A model generated the notes under the pieces. The model made no database searches. It worked only from the letters and a program-made list of their open reading frames with translations, and was not told the origin of the DNA. A stretch of 64,000 bases of DNA from assembly GCA_916700875.1 (NCBI GenBank), contig CAKAKS010000039.1:8023544-8087543 (forward strand), given 5' to 3'. Positions 23,610-36,190 of this stretch are shown here, piece by piece (position 1 is the stretch's first letter; each line of letters opens with the position of its first letter). This DNA comes from Sebastes aleutianus. Lineage: Eukaryota > Chordata > Actinopteri > Perciformes > Sebastidae. The position numbers and the translations under genes were made by a program.

Positions 23610-25135
23610 CCAAGACTAGCTAGCTAATTTAGCTATGACCATACACATATGAGACGTTATCTCCTGGTCTTTTTATCAGCCGGGAAGGAAGTTTATTGCT
23701 GAAATGCACCTGGGGAGTCGTTATTTAACTTCTACCTCAAAGTTTTAATGTACATACACATTAGGCTTGTAAAACACATTGTATTCAACAACCTTAATTA
23801 TGTTTAAGTGGACTTGAGTTGATAACTTAGTAGAAAGCTAGTTTTGTACCTTTACAGATACAGCGCCTGGACATACTGTATATTACATTCTAGACGTTAG
23901 CATCTCCAAGTCAATCTGCCAGATGATGCGCTTATCTACAGTATTCATTACATATTTTTTGTGCCACATCTGAGAAAGAACAGGTGTCTTTCATGTCATA
24001 ATACTAAAAGAGGGAGGTAGCTTTTGTTTGCATTTTTTTGTCAGTTAGCTTTCAGTATTATCATGTTACCCCTTTGAAATCTGTCAAAAGGAAGACTGAA
24101 TAGGGAAGCGGCGCGTTACTCAAGTCTAGATAATATGGCAACACCCATCCAACTCCTTTTGTTTGAAGCATTTGCAAATAAAGTGTCTCGGGGGGAACAT
24201 TTGGTTTTGGCAGAACTATTTCATACTTTAAAAGTGTGGAAAGTGTACAGGCGTTCTCCCATTTGGGGTCATTGTTCACGACTATTTAAGGATAAAAGCT
24301 ATGACTTTCGGGGTAACGTGCCTAAAGATGCTTGAATGCAGGACAAGTGTGAACGCATGAATATAATGTATGTCTCTGTAACTCTGGATAAACACAAGAA
24401 TAAAGCCAGAGCAAAGCATATTGTGCGACGGTATGGAAGCTTCTGTGTGGTTCATTTATCCCACTCTGATTAAAATAACAGCTCACCAGATGGTCTGATC
24501 AAACCTACGGCAGCCCTCGTGTGGGGGCGAGGCGATGACCAATGTTCCCTTCGGAGCGGAAACACGGCCGCATAGAAACGGGATCCTCTCCAGAAATAAA
24601 AGGCTGGAGTTAAGTGATTCATCCTCAAGTAGAGCTGAACAGGCCTGAAAGCAGCATTCAGGAGCCACTGAGTCACACTGTGGCGGGGTGACCTCAGATC
24701 AGATGACGGGGGCTGGAATAGTCGCGCACTCTCACTCTGCACCGAGGTGACACCGAACAAGAGCTCTCAAGGCCCCCTTGTCTGGCCGATTCATCCACAC
24801 ACAACCCCCCCTTCTGCCCTCGGTCGCCTCCTCCCACACAGGTGATCCATCTTCCTCGGTCACTGTCTGTCCGTCTCTACAGTATTTTGTTCAGTCTCCC
24901 GCTCTCTCTGCCGAACCATTTCATTCACTCTGGTCACATTTCTAATCCTAAGGCTGTTTTATTTGTAAGGGACTATGAGATAGTGCTGTGCTATATATCT
25001 CAAATGACTATCATAATATAAATAAAAAAGTTTTTTACAATATCGATGTTTATCACAAGATGACAAATGTAGTCAAAATCACCCATAAAATGATATAATA
25101 TATGTTAAATCTTGTGAACTGTTTTCCACTGTCAT
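23610..25135. other. Intergenic, nothing recognised
   Basis: Mostly AT-rich. The part at 24480-24900 is more GC-rich and carries no clear repeat, so it could be a conserved non-coding element, but this cannot be judged from one sequence. Confidence 0.35.
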
Positions 25136-25137
25136 GC

Positions 25138-25625
25138 CAGCCCGTTCTCATTCCCAGGGCGTCAAATACAGAGGCTTTGTCACCGCGCGTCTGTGTGCGA
25201 TACCGCCGCACAAGGCACCTTTTAACGCTGGTATGTACGCACCGGGCGTTCCATTAACTACAATGTAAACTCATCTGCGGCAACAGTAAACGCTTCGAGA
25301 AAGTGCGCAGGGAGTGTGGCGACGTAGTTTAAAGACCGAAAAGACACACTAAGGGCAGGCGGGATGGGAGGTGGATGGGTCCAACAAACACGAGGCTTTC
25401 ATCCAGGAGACCGCTGTTTGTGTCCCGTGCGTCACGTTACAATCAGCTGTTCATTCATGTCCCGTGTTCACAACGTTCAGTTTAATTTTCACTTTACAAA
25501 TGAAGTAGTTTTAAGCCCAACCATGTAGTTCTTTCCTAAACCTAACTGTAGGGGTTTTGTTGTCTAAACCTAAAGTGACGCCAAGTGTAATTATCGTGAT
25601 TTTGATGCCAAAAATAACAAAAACT
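25138..25625. repeat. TTACGTAAC-family copy
   Basis: Carries the family landmarks in the reverse direction: GTCCAACAAACACGAGGCTT, GGAGACCGCTGTTTGTGTCC and TTCCTAAACCTAACTG. It starts at GCCCGTTCTCATTCCCAGGG and is followed 260 bases later by another copy in the same direction. Confidence 0.65.
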
Positions 25626-25884
25626 CTTTATTTCTGTGGAACTGAAAAGTTTTAAAATTCTGTCAGTTTCCAAATACAATCTGCTTGAAATTATAGATTT
25701 AACATGATATGATCATATCATTCAAATTCGATTCCACTTAAAGTCAATCATATTAAAAAGCTGCCCCTTCCTTGAGCATGGAAATTCATTCTTGACCTTG
25801 GGATCAGTATGTGAGACAAATTAATCTCAAAGATCCATTTACTAGCTTTTAAAGCTTTCAACCATATCTTATGGTCTTTAACCG

Positions 25885-26335
25885 ACCTGTTCTCACTCCC
25901 AACTCGTCAGAAGTCCCTCGGCGTCTGATACCGAGACACCACGGCACCCTTTAGCGACTATATGGGACGCATCTTTCAGCTAACTCCAACGTAAACCCAT
26001 CAGTGTCACTATTAAACAGTCAGCTTGTTCAGGAAAAAGTATGCAAATTAATCGCACAAAAAAGATGCTGCCGATGTGTAAAGGGTTTTACTTTTGTTAC
26101 GTAACTTACGTACTAAACTAACATCACGTAAGTTACGTAACTTATTTTAACCCAAACCAAGATCTTTTCCTAAACCTAACCGAGTAGTTTTGTTGCCTAA
26201 ACCAAAAAACGAAGTAAACCTACGTTGGAAGTTTATTTTGAAAATAGACTGTATGCGTGTCACGAGCGGAAATAATTCCATACGCACAAAGATGTACGAG
26301 CTCTAAACATACAGGATGTGACTCACAATCCAAAG
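25885..26335. repeat. TTACGTAAC-family copy
   Basis: Starts CGACCTGTTCTCACTCCCAA, then CGGCGTCTGATACCGAGACA, CAACGTAAACCCATCAGTGT, ACTTTTGTTACGTAACTTAC, TTATTTTAACCCAAACCAAG and TTCCTAAACCTAACCGAGTA. A central part present in other copies, including the hydrophilic-looking stretch next to CACAGGACTTTC, is deleted. Same direction as 25138-25625. Confidence 0.7.
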
Positions 26336-26689
26336 TTATCGAGTGCGTTTCCTAACATAGATCCCCGGCTTCCATTCATAACATAATTGTGTTGTATCAG
26401 CATCAGCAATATCATTTTGTACCATCTAGTCTGTACAAAGAAGCCAAACTGGGTGCAGCAGCTTCTCAAACATTTGCTAATGTCACCTACTTTAAATGCT
26501 CAGCTAGTTTAAGACAATTCAAACTTTCCGTTTGAGAAAGTGCTGCTGCTTCTTTTGCTACCAGCCCCTATTTCCCGCTCTTGACATCCATCATCTGAAT
26601 CAAATCTTGAACTTGAATGGCAAGCCGTATCTGTAATGGAAACTAAATGGTAAGTGGACTGCATTTACAGTATTTTGCGCTTTTCTACC

Positions 26690-26885
26690 TTAATGGACAA
26701 AGTGATTTACAATGGCCTCTCATTCACCTATTCGCACACACACTCACACACTGATGGCGACGGAGCTGCCACGCAAGGCCCTGGCCTGCCCATTGGGAGG
26801 ACCTTGGTTCAGTGTTTTACTCAAGGAAACTCGGAGCTGCCAACCCTGTGATTAGTGGACCTGCCTCCTGAGCCACAGCTGCTTC
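26690..26885. repeat. SINE-linked repeat fragment
   Basis: Contains CCTCTCATTCACCTATTCGC, CACACTGATGGCGACGGAGC, GGCCTGCCCATTGGGAGGAC and CTGCCTCCTGAGCCACAGCT. I recognise these as parts of a common fish tRNA-SINE-related repeat, here in reverse orientation and internally shortened. Confidence 0.6.
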
Positions 26886-26889
26886 AAAA

Positions 26890-27812
26890 CCAAGGCACAG
26901 ACCAAGTATAAAAAATGCCTTGCACTTTCTTTCATGTGGAGCCACATAGAGTAAATGCCAATGATGAGACAAATCAAATACGGCATTTGGGCGTGATAAT
27001 CTCAAGGATTAACACAAAAAAAACAAGATATAACACAACCTCCCTCTAAAAAAAATAATTGTTTAACTCAGATCTAATTAAAAACTCAATCATATAAATA
27101 AACTAAAGGGAGTTTGCCCATACAACCTTACTTGACCTGGTGTGATCAGTGGCTAAAGTTGCTGACATTCCTGAGTCAGTTTGACAGTTCTCTAGTTGTG
27201 CTATTGTTGAAATAAGGTTTAGCATGTCACAGATAAATATCAGAAAAATAAAACAAGGTGTAAACACACCTTACCTCACCAGTAGGCACGCTTGATGTTT
27301 CCTGCTTGTGGACCCATTGCTCTCAGTAAGGTCGCCTAATGATGATGCGTAACTCAAGAGAGTCATGGGAAATGAAGGAAAATTCAACGTGCCATAATCC
27401 TGCAATTTTCACTTGTGGCCACAGTGTCTTCTGTTCACCAAAGGTTATGCATTTTCAATTTATGCTCAAATTAAAAATGAAAAAAGGTTAAGATTCCTGA
27501 TGCATAATCAACAGGCAATGGGTTGTGGCAGGGAAACATTTTCACAGAACTGGTTGCACACTGAGACTTAGGTCGGCCCGCATTACCGTCAAGCATCATC
27601 TTTTTTCTAGTAATTTACTGTCAAAGATGACCATTCCATTTTCAAAAGCCTGTATTGTAAAAGAAAACCTAATATGACCAATGACAACATATCGCGTCAT
27701 TTCACTTTTTTATTGCTTGAAAATATCTACAGTATGTGTGTGTATGGAATAAATCAGGCTGTTATCATTCACTGTTCGTACTTATACCTACAGACACTAA
27801 TGCACTGTAATT
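26890..27812. other. Intergenic, nothing recognised
   Basis: AT-rich sequence with short ORFs only. Confidence 0.4.
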
Positions 27813-27820
27813 CGTATAAA

Positions 27821-28117
27821 CAGGGCTGGCCCTAGCCCTTTTTGGCGCCCTAGGCGAAATTCGGATTTGGAGGGTTAATGGTTTTAAGACAAAAATTAAG
27901 ATTTTTATTTTCATAAATAACTGTATTTATTATAATATAAATAAACAATTGGTACCTGATATTGTTGGCTGAAAAGTGTTTAGTCAGTTTCACTACAATT
28001 TACTCATTTATTAACAAATTAGTGTTACAGTTGTGAAAAGTGTATTTTTTTAGTTATTTATTTGTTCATTTGTTACCTCCATGCAGAATATGAGGAAGGG
28101 TACCCACCAGCATTTTG

Positions 28118-28179
<62 letters not shown>

Positions 28180-28230
28180 TTGGCGCCCTAGGCGACCACC
28201 ATATGTGGCCTATGCCTTATCCCGGCCCTG
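27821..28230. mobile_element. hAT-like non-autonomous element with target duplication
   Basis: The left end is CAGGGCTGGCCCTAG and the right end, on the minus strand, is CAGGGCCGGGATAAGG. Flanking 8-mers CGTATAAA (27813-27820) and CTTATAAA (28231-28238) differ at one base. GGCGCCCTAGGCGA occurs near both ends, in the same orientation. CAGGG termini with an 8-bp duplication fit the hAT superfamily. The element is 410 bp and has no transposase. Confidence 0.85.
28121..28179 (+). repeat. (TTA)n microsatellite
   Basis: About 19 uninterrupted TTA/ATT units lie inside the 27821-28230 element. The poly-tyrosine in the overlapping plus-strand ORF comes only from this array. Confidence 0.95.
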
Positions 28231-28259
28231 CTTATAAAACCCAAGTACGTGCAGGGTTG

Positions 28260-28520
28260 CCTCTAAGGAAGTCAGGTGAAGTATTATAAACAAACACAGG
28301 ACTTTCAGCCCATCTGCTATCAGCCAGGTATTTATTTATGCTGATTACGGTTGTTAAATTATGTTGTTACCTTATTATTTTAACACAAACATGATCTTTT
28401 TTCTAACCATAACTAAGTAGTTTTGTTGCCTAAACCTAATTAATTGTTTCACAACGTTAACCACGTGGCATTGTTTGTTTCTGCAAGCGTGACACGAGGC
28501 AGACATGATATGTATTTATT
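28260..28520. repeat. TTACGTAAC-family copy, partial
   Basis: CAAACACAGGACTTTCAGCC, AACATGATCTTTTTTCTAAC, AGTAGTTTTGTTGCCTAAAC and CACAACGTTAACCACGTGGC follow the family order in the same direction as 25885-26335. Confidence 0.6.
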
Positions 28521-28975
28521 GTATGAAACAAAATTTTGGGTTAAGAAACGTCAACATTCATCGTATCCTGTGATTTGCAGAAAACATACAATGCCAACAT
28601 GTTTTCTGGGTTGGGGTTGTGATACGCTCGATAAATTGAACTGACTTTGTGTGGTCAGGAAATATTCTGCTGCCTGTTTTATTTATGGCAATAATGAGAT
28701 TCATTGCCATGATACCAGAGGTCAGTCCAAAAGTTGAAAGCACAATGTGGAGGAGAATCAAAGTGAGGAATTCAGACCACACCCGCAGTAAATACATAAA
28801 CTTGTTTTTATTTATAGTCTGAACAGGGGTTGTAAATGATAAGACTGATTGCACTTTTTTTAGTCGGCAACCTGTAGTCTGCTGGCTGGAAATAGCCTGT
28901 GGTAACCGGGTTACGCAGGTGCTTTGTTTACGTAAACAGACAAAACCTTAACCCTGTATGGCCTGTAGCGGCTCA

Positions 28976-29085
28976 TCTCTGAGTCTCACTGTCTGTCCCT
29001 CTTGCTATCTCTCTCCGTCCCCTCTTCTCCCCCCCTCCTAAACCTCTATCTCTACCTGTCTCCTTCTCCTCCTCCCTAGCTCCAG
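28976..29085 (+). repeat. Pyrimidine-rich tract
   Basis: About 110 bases are nearly all C and T with short interruptions. It is followed directly by the G-rich run TGAGGGAGGGGGGAG. The minus-strand ORF over it is low-complexity. Confidence 0.8.
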
Positions 29086-32000
29086 TGCTACTGAGGGAGG
29101 GGGGAGCCTTCTCCATTTCCCTCCTGCCCAGAAAAATCAATATTGGGAGGCGGCCTGAAAGACCTTTCACAGGAGTATTACAGCACAGCCCGGCGCTCCG
29201 ATAAGCCTCCTGTTACGTCCTCTCGGGACGGGGCTGGCCAGGCCCGCGCTCCCCACCTGGGGGGGAAGGCATTCTCCTCTGGCCGCAGGGAAGAGCGCCA
29301 TAAAGGGCAAGACGTGGATCACAAGTCTATTGGTGTGGGCTATTAGTAACCTTAGAGCCCCTGACCTGTGACTAGGGTCCTGTGCTGATTCCCACACACA
29401 CACTCACAGACAGAGTGGGAGAGGACACGCACAAAAAAAAAAGACAGTTTATGACGATAAAGAGCTTTGTCATGCACTCAAGAGAATGGATAATACGTTG
29501 TCTAGTGTGTGTGTGTGTGTGTGTTGTTTTTAATGTATGCGGCAACACAGTAGAGCAGAGAGCATTCATTGCCTTCATGACGCCCTTTCACCGCCTTTGC
29601 CTGTAATGACTCTGTTGTTGCCTGCCCTCCCATACGCACACACTCACACACTGGCTCGTGCACATAAACACCTGGACGCACCTGCAAAAAAACTCACACC
29701 CTCTGTCGTTACTAGCGTGATTCACGACGACACAAATGTGAGAAAATTGTGCACAAACAGAGCGGCTCAATAATCAAACGGAGACACATGCTGCCACATG
29801 TTTACGGGGTGGCTGAGAGTTAAAAAGTGGTACAATTACATCACAGCAGTTATACAAGTCCGACCAATTGATCTCCTCTGGCATTCAAGAAGCGTTCACC
29901 CTAATAACCCTTATGCTCAACTTGTACTAAAAAACCCTGTTTTAGACTAAATACTTAAACTGTTAAACTCAAGTTCATTTTAATGGCATGTCTGAGCCTG
30001 CCAGGCATTAATGTTGGCACAACATAATAAACCTTTCATGGCAGATGTCTATTTAACCCGGAGAGACTCGGCGCAAGTTGTTTAGCCACATAACGTCTGG
30101 GCTGTTGAGTGGATTTCGCAAATATTCATGACTAAATAAGCAACATTCAAAGTAAAAAAAACATCTTTAAATGTTATTTATGAGGCGTTTAACACTCAGA
30201 TTCTCAGCTAATGTGATTTGTGTTAGTGTGGTTTGATCAGATTTGACTGACAGGGACCAAAAACAGTAAGTGGCACCATCTTTTTCCAGCTGAGCCCCGC
30301 CCGATGCAAACCAGTGAGATAATCTTGAAGAAAAACACAAATACAGTAATATCTCGTGTGAAAATAACCTAAACTGCTCTAACTCTGGCAGAAAAGTGTG
30401 TGTTCGTGTAGGATCCGGATTGAGAAATGACGTGTTTCGTTAGATGGCGTCCCTCTGTAAGTTACCTTCACATCAAAACGAGCAATCAATGTCGCAGATG
30501 TTGACATGTCACATTCCCCCCAAATTTGGTGTAGTTCTTCAATAAAAATACTAACCTTTTTTCATTAGACATTTCTGTATTATACATGAATATCCCGAGA
30601 GAAATTCCTTGAGGCATTGTCTGAGCAGTGTGACGACGTTTCATTGTGTTTACTCTCCATTTGCTTGTAACGCCGGCAGTGAAGGCTTTCAAGCTGTTTG
30701 CTACCACTCTACAGTTGCATTGTTATTTCTGGATAGGATTCACAGTTAAATCCGTTTTTCCAGTGACTCCACTTGAACTGCTGTTTTGTCAGATAGAGTC
30801 GTTTGCTCTTAATTATTTTTCAGAACAGTTATCTAAGCCAGAACTGGTGGAGAAACACGAGGCACATTTATCTTCGCCTGAGACAAAGCACAAACAATTT
30901 TTTTCAAAAAACAAAAAAAAACAAACCCCTTTCAAGTCGCATTCATGGGTACATTAGGGACAGATCAATCAAGTGCACCCACACAAAGAGCCAACACACT
31001 GTGGTCCAAGTTCAGCCGGTTTACAGTCACGAAAACAAAAAAAAAAGTGTTTGGGTTGCTAAATGATTTTCCTCCATCAGCTTTGAGCAGCTGGGAGCCG
31101 TCTGAGGGGAAGGATGGGAAAGAGGAAGCTCCTGGCTGTGAGGTATTAAACAAATTCCCAGATCCTGTCTGCTATGCTAGAAGCCCACGAACTCAGAGAT
31201 TTATGAAGCACTTATTATTATTTCCATTTTTTAAGGAGGGATCTTGTTGAGCATGCATGTTTCCTTTTCACAGCCCTGCCTGGATTCGTGTTCGTACAAC
31301 ACCTCTGACACACCTGTCGGCGTGGATACTAACTCAAACTTTTACTCTCACATAATCTGTTGACATCAATCTGCTGTATTTTACATGTTATCTCTCAAGG
31401 CCGAAGTCGATTTTTTTTTTTTTTTGCCATGCTTCCTTGTTCTGTTTCGTTGCAATCCTGACCTCCTGACCCAAGAATCTGTAATCAGCTTCCTCTTAAA
31501 GCACTAGGGGAAAAACCGAAGTCATGGACTACGGTCGCTGCCAGGACATAATTATTAAAGTGCAATTGAATCACTCATGGTCATGGGAGTGCCCTTTGAA
31601 CCAATCATCTATTCTGTGAGATTCACTAAACTGGAACGGCATGATGGAGGAGAGACCTGTGTGACCCTGGGAAACAGCTGAGCCACACGTCCGTATACAC
31701 GCCACCGGGCTGAGGTCAGTCGACTTGTTTATGTCCCGTCGCACACAGCACGTAAAGGCACGCTTCAGTGTGCCTATTCAAAATGACACAATCGCACATT
31801 CATCCCAACATGTCCGTGAACAATGGACTTGTCGCGGCCTTCCTGTTGTTTCCTGATAGCAAATGACGAAATTGTAACATTGGTCAGTGTGATGTATGTC
31901 CTTGGCATCCACAAAAAACAGTTGATAAACCAATTCTATGGAAATCTCAAACCACTGGCCAAGTGAAACAAACAAGAATCTGAATGCTGAATGACTCCTG

Positions 32001-32500
32001 TACAATGTCAGCACCAAATATATTAAAGCCATTATGTGTCAAATTTGAAAATTATGTCATCCAGTGGCAGACATTTTCTCAAAACAAAAACTTGCCCCCC
32101 TGTATGTCAAAATAGTTTGAATAATACTTGAATGACATGAAGAGTCTATAAGCATTGGCAGTAAATGAAGCAACTGTACCTGGTGAACAGTTATGACCAA
32201 AACGCCTCTGTGTCTTTAATAAAACTTGTGCTTACAGCGTGCAGAGTCCACCAGTTTTTGTCTGACAGGCATGCATTAGATTGAACATTATTATGTGAAT
32301 ACTGAATTAAAGGAACAATTTCAAACAAAAAAAACAAACTGTTTTTGGACCAAGTAATAATTTCCATCCTCTGGTCTCCCATTTACTTGCACCATAACAA
32401 AATTTAATTGTATTAGCAAACGATGCAGAGGAACTGGTACAAGCTAGAACAAATACAATCCTCTATCTTCTATCCATTTTTCAACTATAACACTCTAGAT
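29086..32500. other. Intergenic; GC-rich patch and microsatellites
   Basis: The part at 29150-29310 is GC-rich and CpG-containing. A (GT)10 run is at 29505-29524, and CACACA words occur at 29395-29410 and 29635-29650. Otherwise single-copy-looking AT-rich sequence, with a poly-T run near 31411-31425. None of the open frames of 60-103 codons has a recognisable domain. Confidence 0.4.
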
Positions 32501-32504
32501 ATCC

Positions 32505-32930
32505 CTTTAGTGTTGGTTGTGGATGTGTCGGGGACGGTGTGTCAGTTTCCGCTCGTAACATGCATACAGTCTTTTTTTCAAAATAAATTTCCAACGTTTG
32601 GTTTAAATAAGTACGTTTGTTACGTTAAATAATATGTTTTTTACGGAACTGTCATTACTGCATAAGTTACGTAACAAAGGTAAGGTAAAAGAAGGCAACG
32701 TTGGCTTGGTTTCACACGGGACACCAACAGAGTGAAAGTCCTGTGTTGTTTGACTCATCCTTCCTACGCAGCGTTTCTCGCTATTTATACTACGTCAGTC
32801 GCTCTGAGCATCTAATATTGACACAGATGGATTTACATTGTAGTTAGTTGAAAGCCCGGTGCATCGGTATCAGACGCTGAGGGGCAGTGACCACGCCTCT
32901 GCATTTGACAGAGAGAATGGGTTGAAAATA
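32505..32930. repeat. TTACGTAAC-family copy, near complete
   Basis: Runs GTGTCGGGGACGGTGTGTCA, AAATAAGTACGTTTGTTACG, TGCATAAGTTACGTAACAAA, CTTGGTTTCACACGGGACAC, TGAAAGTCCTGTGTTGTTTG, TTATACTACGTCAGTCGCTC, GATGGATTTACATTGTAGTT and TATCAGACGCTGAGGGGCAG. It is a useful reference for the broken copies elsewhere in the window. Confidence 0.75.
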
Positions 32931-34050
32931 CATAGGCTCAAGAATTGAGCTTTGTGGTATGCCACTTAATCAATGATGTACAAGATAAAATGGACACTTT
33001 CTTGTCAGTCAAATAACCAAATAACAGCCCTTGAAGCCATTAACATGCTTCCACAATGCTGCACTTAAAGAAAGAAGCACTTACGAGCATTAACATTCTT
33101 CAAGTTAACCACCATTACATGGGCGGTGTCAGTGCTGTGCTGGAAAAGAAGTTTGAAATATGCTTCTTTTTTTTTTTATCCCAACACTACTAGGGTTTCA
33201 CAAACTATATCCTTAAATGGATTGATAATTGAATATTGAGTTATTGAGTATAAACAGTATTTTAATAGGCCTACAGAACTGCTGACAATCAAGAGGAAAG
33301 TGAGACCTGTTAGCTTGGGACACTTTGGTTGGTATTTTGTCAAGACTGGACATGACGATAGATGGTCTATCATTATGCACTAAGCTCTTTATGAGTGTTC
33401 TGTGTAAAGTGGCTCCTATACCATCAAAGTAATGTCTTCATGCTTTTCTAAGAACAGGGTTCAACATTTCACTTTCAACGGCACCAGGAGAGCTTCACGA
33501 AGCCAGACGACAAACTAACGAGCTCAAGCACAATTTACTCAGAAAAGGATTCGGTGGACAGTTCAGATGGACATAGAACATTTTTATCAAAGCATTATTT
33601 ATCAAACCATCGTAACTGAAGTAATATGATAGATTGATCGTATTGAAAGTAGTAGCAATCGGAAAACAAAAGGTTTCAGCGCTTTGACCATTAGGGATGT
33701 GTAATTCATTCTTTCGTGAATAAAAATCAATTCAGCAAAACTAAAGAAATCGTCTAATGCTGAATGTGCCAAAAGTTGCATAAAAGCAATAATGTACTAA
33801 AGGTCATGCTAAAGAGTGAGATGTTGGCATTGAGAAGATTGAAGGCAAAGCATTCCCTCCGGCATTATTGCTTTATTAAAACATGTTCATGAAGGAGCTA
33901 AAAACCCATGCATTATATGGTTCCACGCTTCTGAAGGTTGAAACCTTCAAGGCTAGCGATCCTATCTTTCTTATCTAATCAACCTGTCAAAAAAAACACG
34001 TTTATTCTTGGCAGTCTTTTTCAAGCAGTCAAGTGCTAATAAGACTTTAA
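32931..34050. other. Intergenic, nothing recognised
   Basis: AT-rich, with a poly-T run at 33168-33177. No gene or repeat family was recognised. Confidence 0.4.
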
Positions 34051-34881
34051 TGCTGTGTTCACACTACGAGGAACAAAAGCAACAAAACGGCCAGCGTGGC
34101 AAGTTATGTTGTCGGCAGTTCGCTGTTGAAGTGTTGTTCAAGCGCTCGTCGACGTTGAGATGGAACAGAACAGGGTGAAACAAAAACATATGATTGGTTG
34201 CCGCTTCACCGCATCATTGGAGTGCTGAAAAAAGTAGACACCATGGTTGCGTCCGAAATTCCCTACTAACATGCTATCTAGTACACTAAAACAATAGGTG
34301 AGATTTTTTAGTATGTACGAAACCTTAGTATGAGACCAATAGCACGTGAATTGCATACTATTTCCAGTGAAATATTACAGTATGCAAACACTGGACGCCG
34401 GCATATACAGTATATCCCACAATGCAATGCGGTAGTAACGACAATGTTCACAACAGACAATGACGGACAGCTCTGTAACGCCAATAACGCTTCAATTTAA
34501 GTGCAAGTAAAAGATTTAATTTGACTACAGGTGTGATATATAGTTTTTAAAGTCAGACTTTGGGATTCTCACAAATTATCGTTTGGTTGCAAGGCTGGTA
34601 CGGGTCACCATGGTTACGCGTCTCCAACCGGCAAGGAGGCTTCTCAAGAAGTGACGTGGTAATTACAGTTCAGAGCATCCGAAAAAGATATATACTACTG
34701 TTTATTCACGCAAAAGTAAGTTGATCGACACAACACACATATTGGGTATATAGTGCGTAGTGTGTGATTTTTGGACACAGCCCAGCTCAACTTCGATTTG
34801 TTGCGCGGCGACAAGTGTCGGGCATCATTTTGAAAATATTTTATAGCCTCTTGCTGTGTTGCTCATAGTGTGAACACAGCA
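34051..34881. mobile_element. DNA transposon with 20-bp inverted ends, carrying a nested element
   Basis: TGCTGTGTTCACACTACGAG at 34051-34070 and, on the minus strand, TGCTGTGTTCACACTATGAG at 34881-34862 match at 19 of 20 positions. The inner element occupies 34245-34782, so about 290 bases of the outer element remain. It resembles the 8022-8723 element in having TTCACACTAC near its end. Confidence 0.8.
34245..34782. mobile_element. Nested MITE-like element
   Basis: GGTTGCGTCCGAAATTCCC on the left and, on the minus strand, GGCTGTGTCCAAAAATCAC on the right are related inverted ends. Next to them are CATGCTATCTAGTACAC and TATAGTGCGTAGTGTGTG. It lies wholly within the 34051-34881 element. Confidence 0.7.
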
Positions 34882-35230
34882 TAGCGAGCACATTTCTGAA
34901 GAGCACAAGCTTTTTCTTGGACACAAGTTTTCCCCCGAAGCTCTGAACTGTCATTTTGTGATTTTAGAGACAAAAAGGTTATTCTGAACAACCATTTTCC
35001 CCCACCTTTGGTTAAACTGCTTTTGCCTTCAAATGGGTACAAACACGCAGTTTGAAGCTTATAGATTTCTTTCACACCTGCCTCTGCAGACATGTATGGG
35101 GACTGTAATTACCCTTGGTAATTACAATCTGGAACATTGCCTCCTGAAGGGCCCACTTTGAAAAAAGACACACAGATGCTTGACTCCTGAACAAGAAACA
35201 AACCAATAAAGAACAGTTGGATACGTGTAC

Positions 35231-35236
35231 TTTATT
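35231..35236 (-). promoter_or_regulatory. Candidate polyadenylation signal AATAAA
   Basis: TTTATT on the plus strand is AATAAA on the minus strand, at the downstream end of the inferred kitlga 3' UTR. It is position-based inference only. Confidence 0.35.
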
Positions 35237-35837
35237 CATATCTCATATATGTTTCTTTACATTTATACAAAAATACAGAAAACAGTAGAGTTTTCACCCA
35301 GAATACCAACCGGGCAATAATTACATTTGCTTTTTGGCACCCAGACTTATTTCCTGCCTAGAGCCATTTGATTCACCCACTGAAGTGGGATGGATTGGAT
35401 CACTCGAGCCCGAAAGCACTGTTCAGGATGCAGCTCTGCTCACTCTCAGACCATACAACAACCCACATAGGAACAGTATTTAAGGGCAGTCATTCTCTCG
35501 ACTAATGCATGAAATTGCTTGGATTCTGGCTTCCATGCATCAGACATACGGACTGTTTGTGGCTCTCGCATAGACAGGAAAATGGGAGACCATGTTATTT
35601 CTTTTTTTTTTGTTCACAGCTTAGACCTGTTGCAGCTCATGATATTCATAGACTATGTATAAAAAGCAACTTTTGACAGAGTATACCTTTGTTTGTTAGT
35701 TTGGTTGTGTCTAGACTAGCCTGTGTCTCTGTCAGAATACTGGGGACCGCACATAATAGTCTTCATGTAGAGAAGCGAAACCTAAAGATGATCGAAGTGA
35801 AAGTCTCAGGTCTAGACTGATAATATGCTCCAACATT

Positions 35838-36190
35838 GTTCAAAAATGCATTTTTGCATAGAAGAATTGGCTAAAAGCTTTTTTAAATAACAGTACTTTA
35901 CCACACCACTAATTCCAGATATTCCTGCTAAAAGTACTGTTGCTGTGGACTATATGAACACCAATGTGGTATATTTTTCTAACACAGACTCAGCTCTAAA
36001 CTGCCATAGAGAATATGGCACAGGTAATACTAATAAGAGTGTTCTTCAAAAATGCATTTTTGAATGAATGAAATTATCTTGCAGTTCAACATTAACAATA
36101 CTTTACCACACCAAAGTATTCCAGCTATTGATGCTGAAAGGTACTGTTGCTCTGAACTATATGAACACCAATGTGGTATACTTTTTTTTT
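35838..36190. repeat. Direct duplication of about 145 bp in the probable 3' UTR
   Basis: Blocks 35838-35980 and 36043-36190 share TTCAAAAATGCATTTTTG, then ACTTTACCACACCA, GTACTGTTGCT and CTATATGAACACCAATGTGG in the same order. The two copies have diverged by substitutions and small indels, so this is an old local duplication. Confidence 0.8.

Noticed and set aside
28062..28289. Poly-tyrosine ORF
   Set aside because: Tyrosines come from a (TTA)n microsatellite in a hAT-like element.
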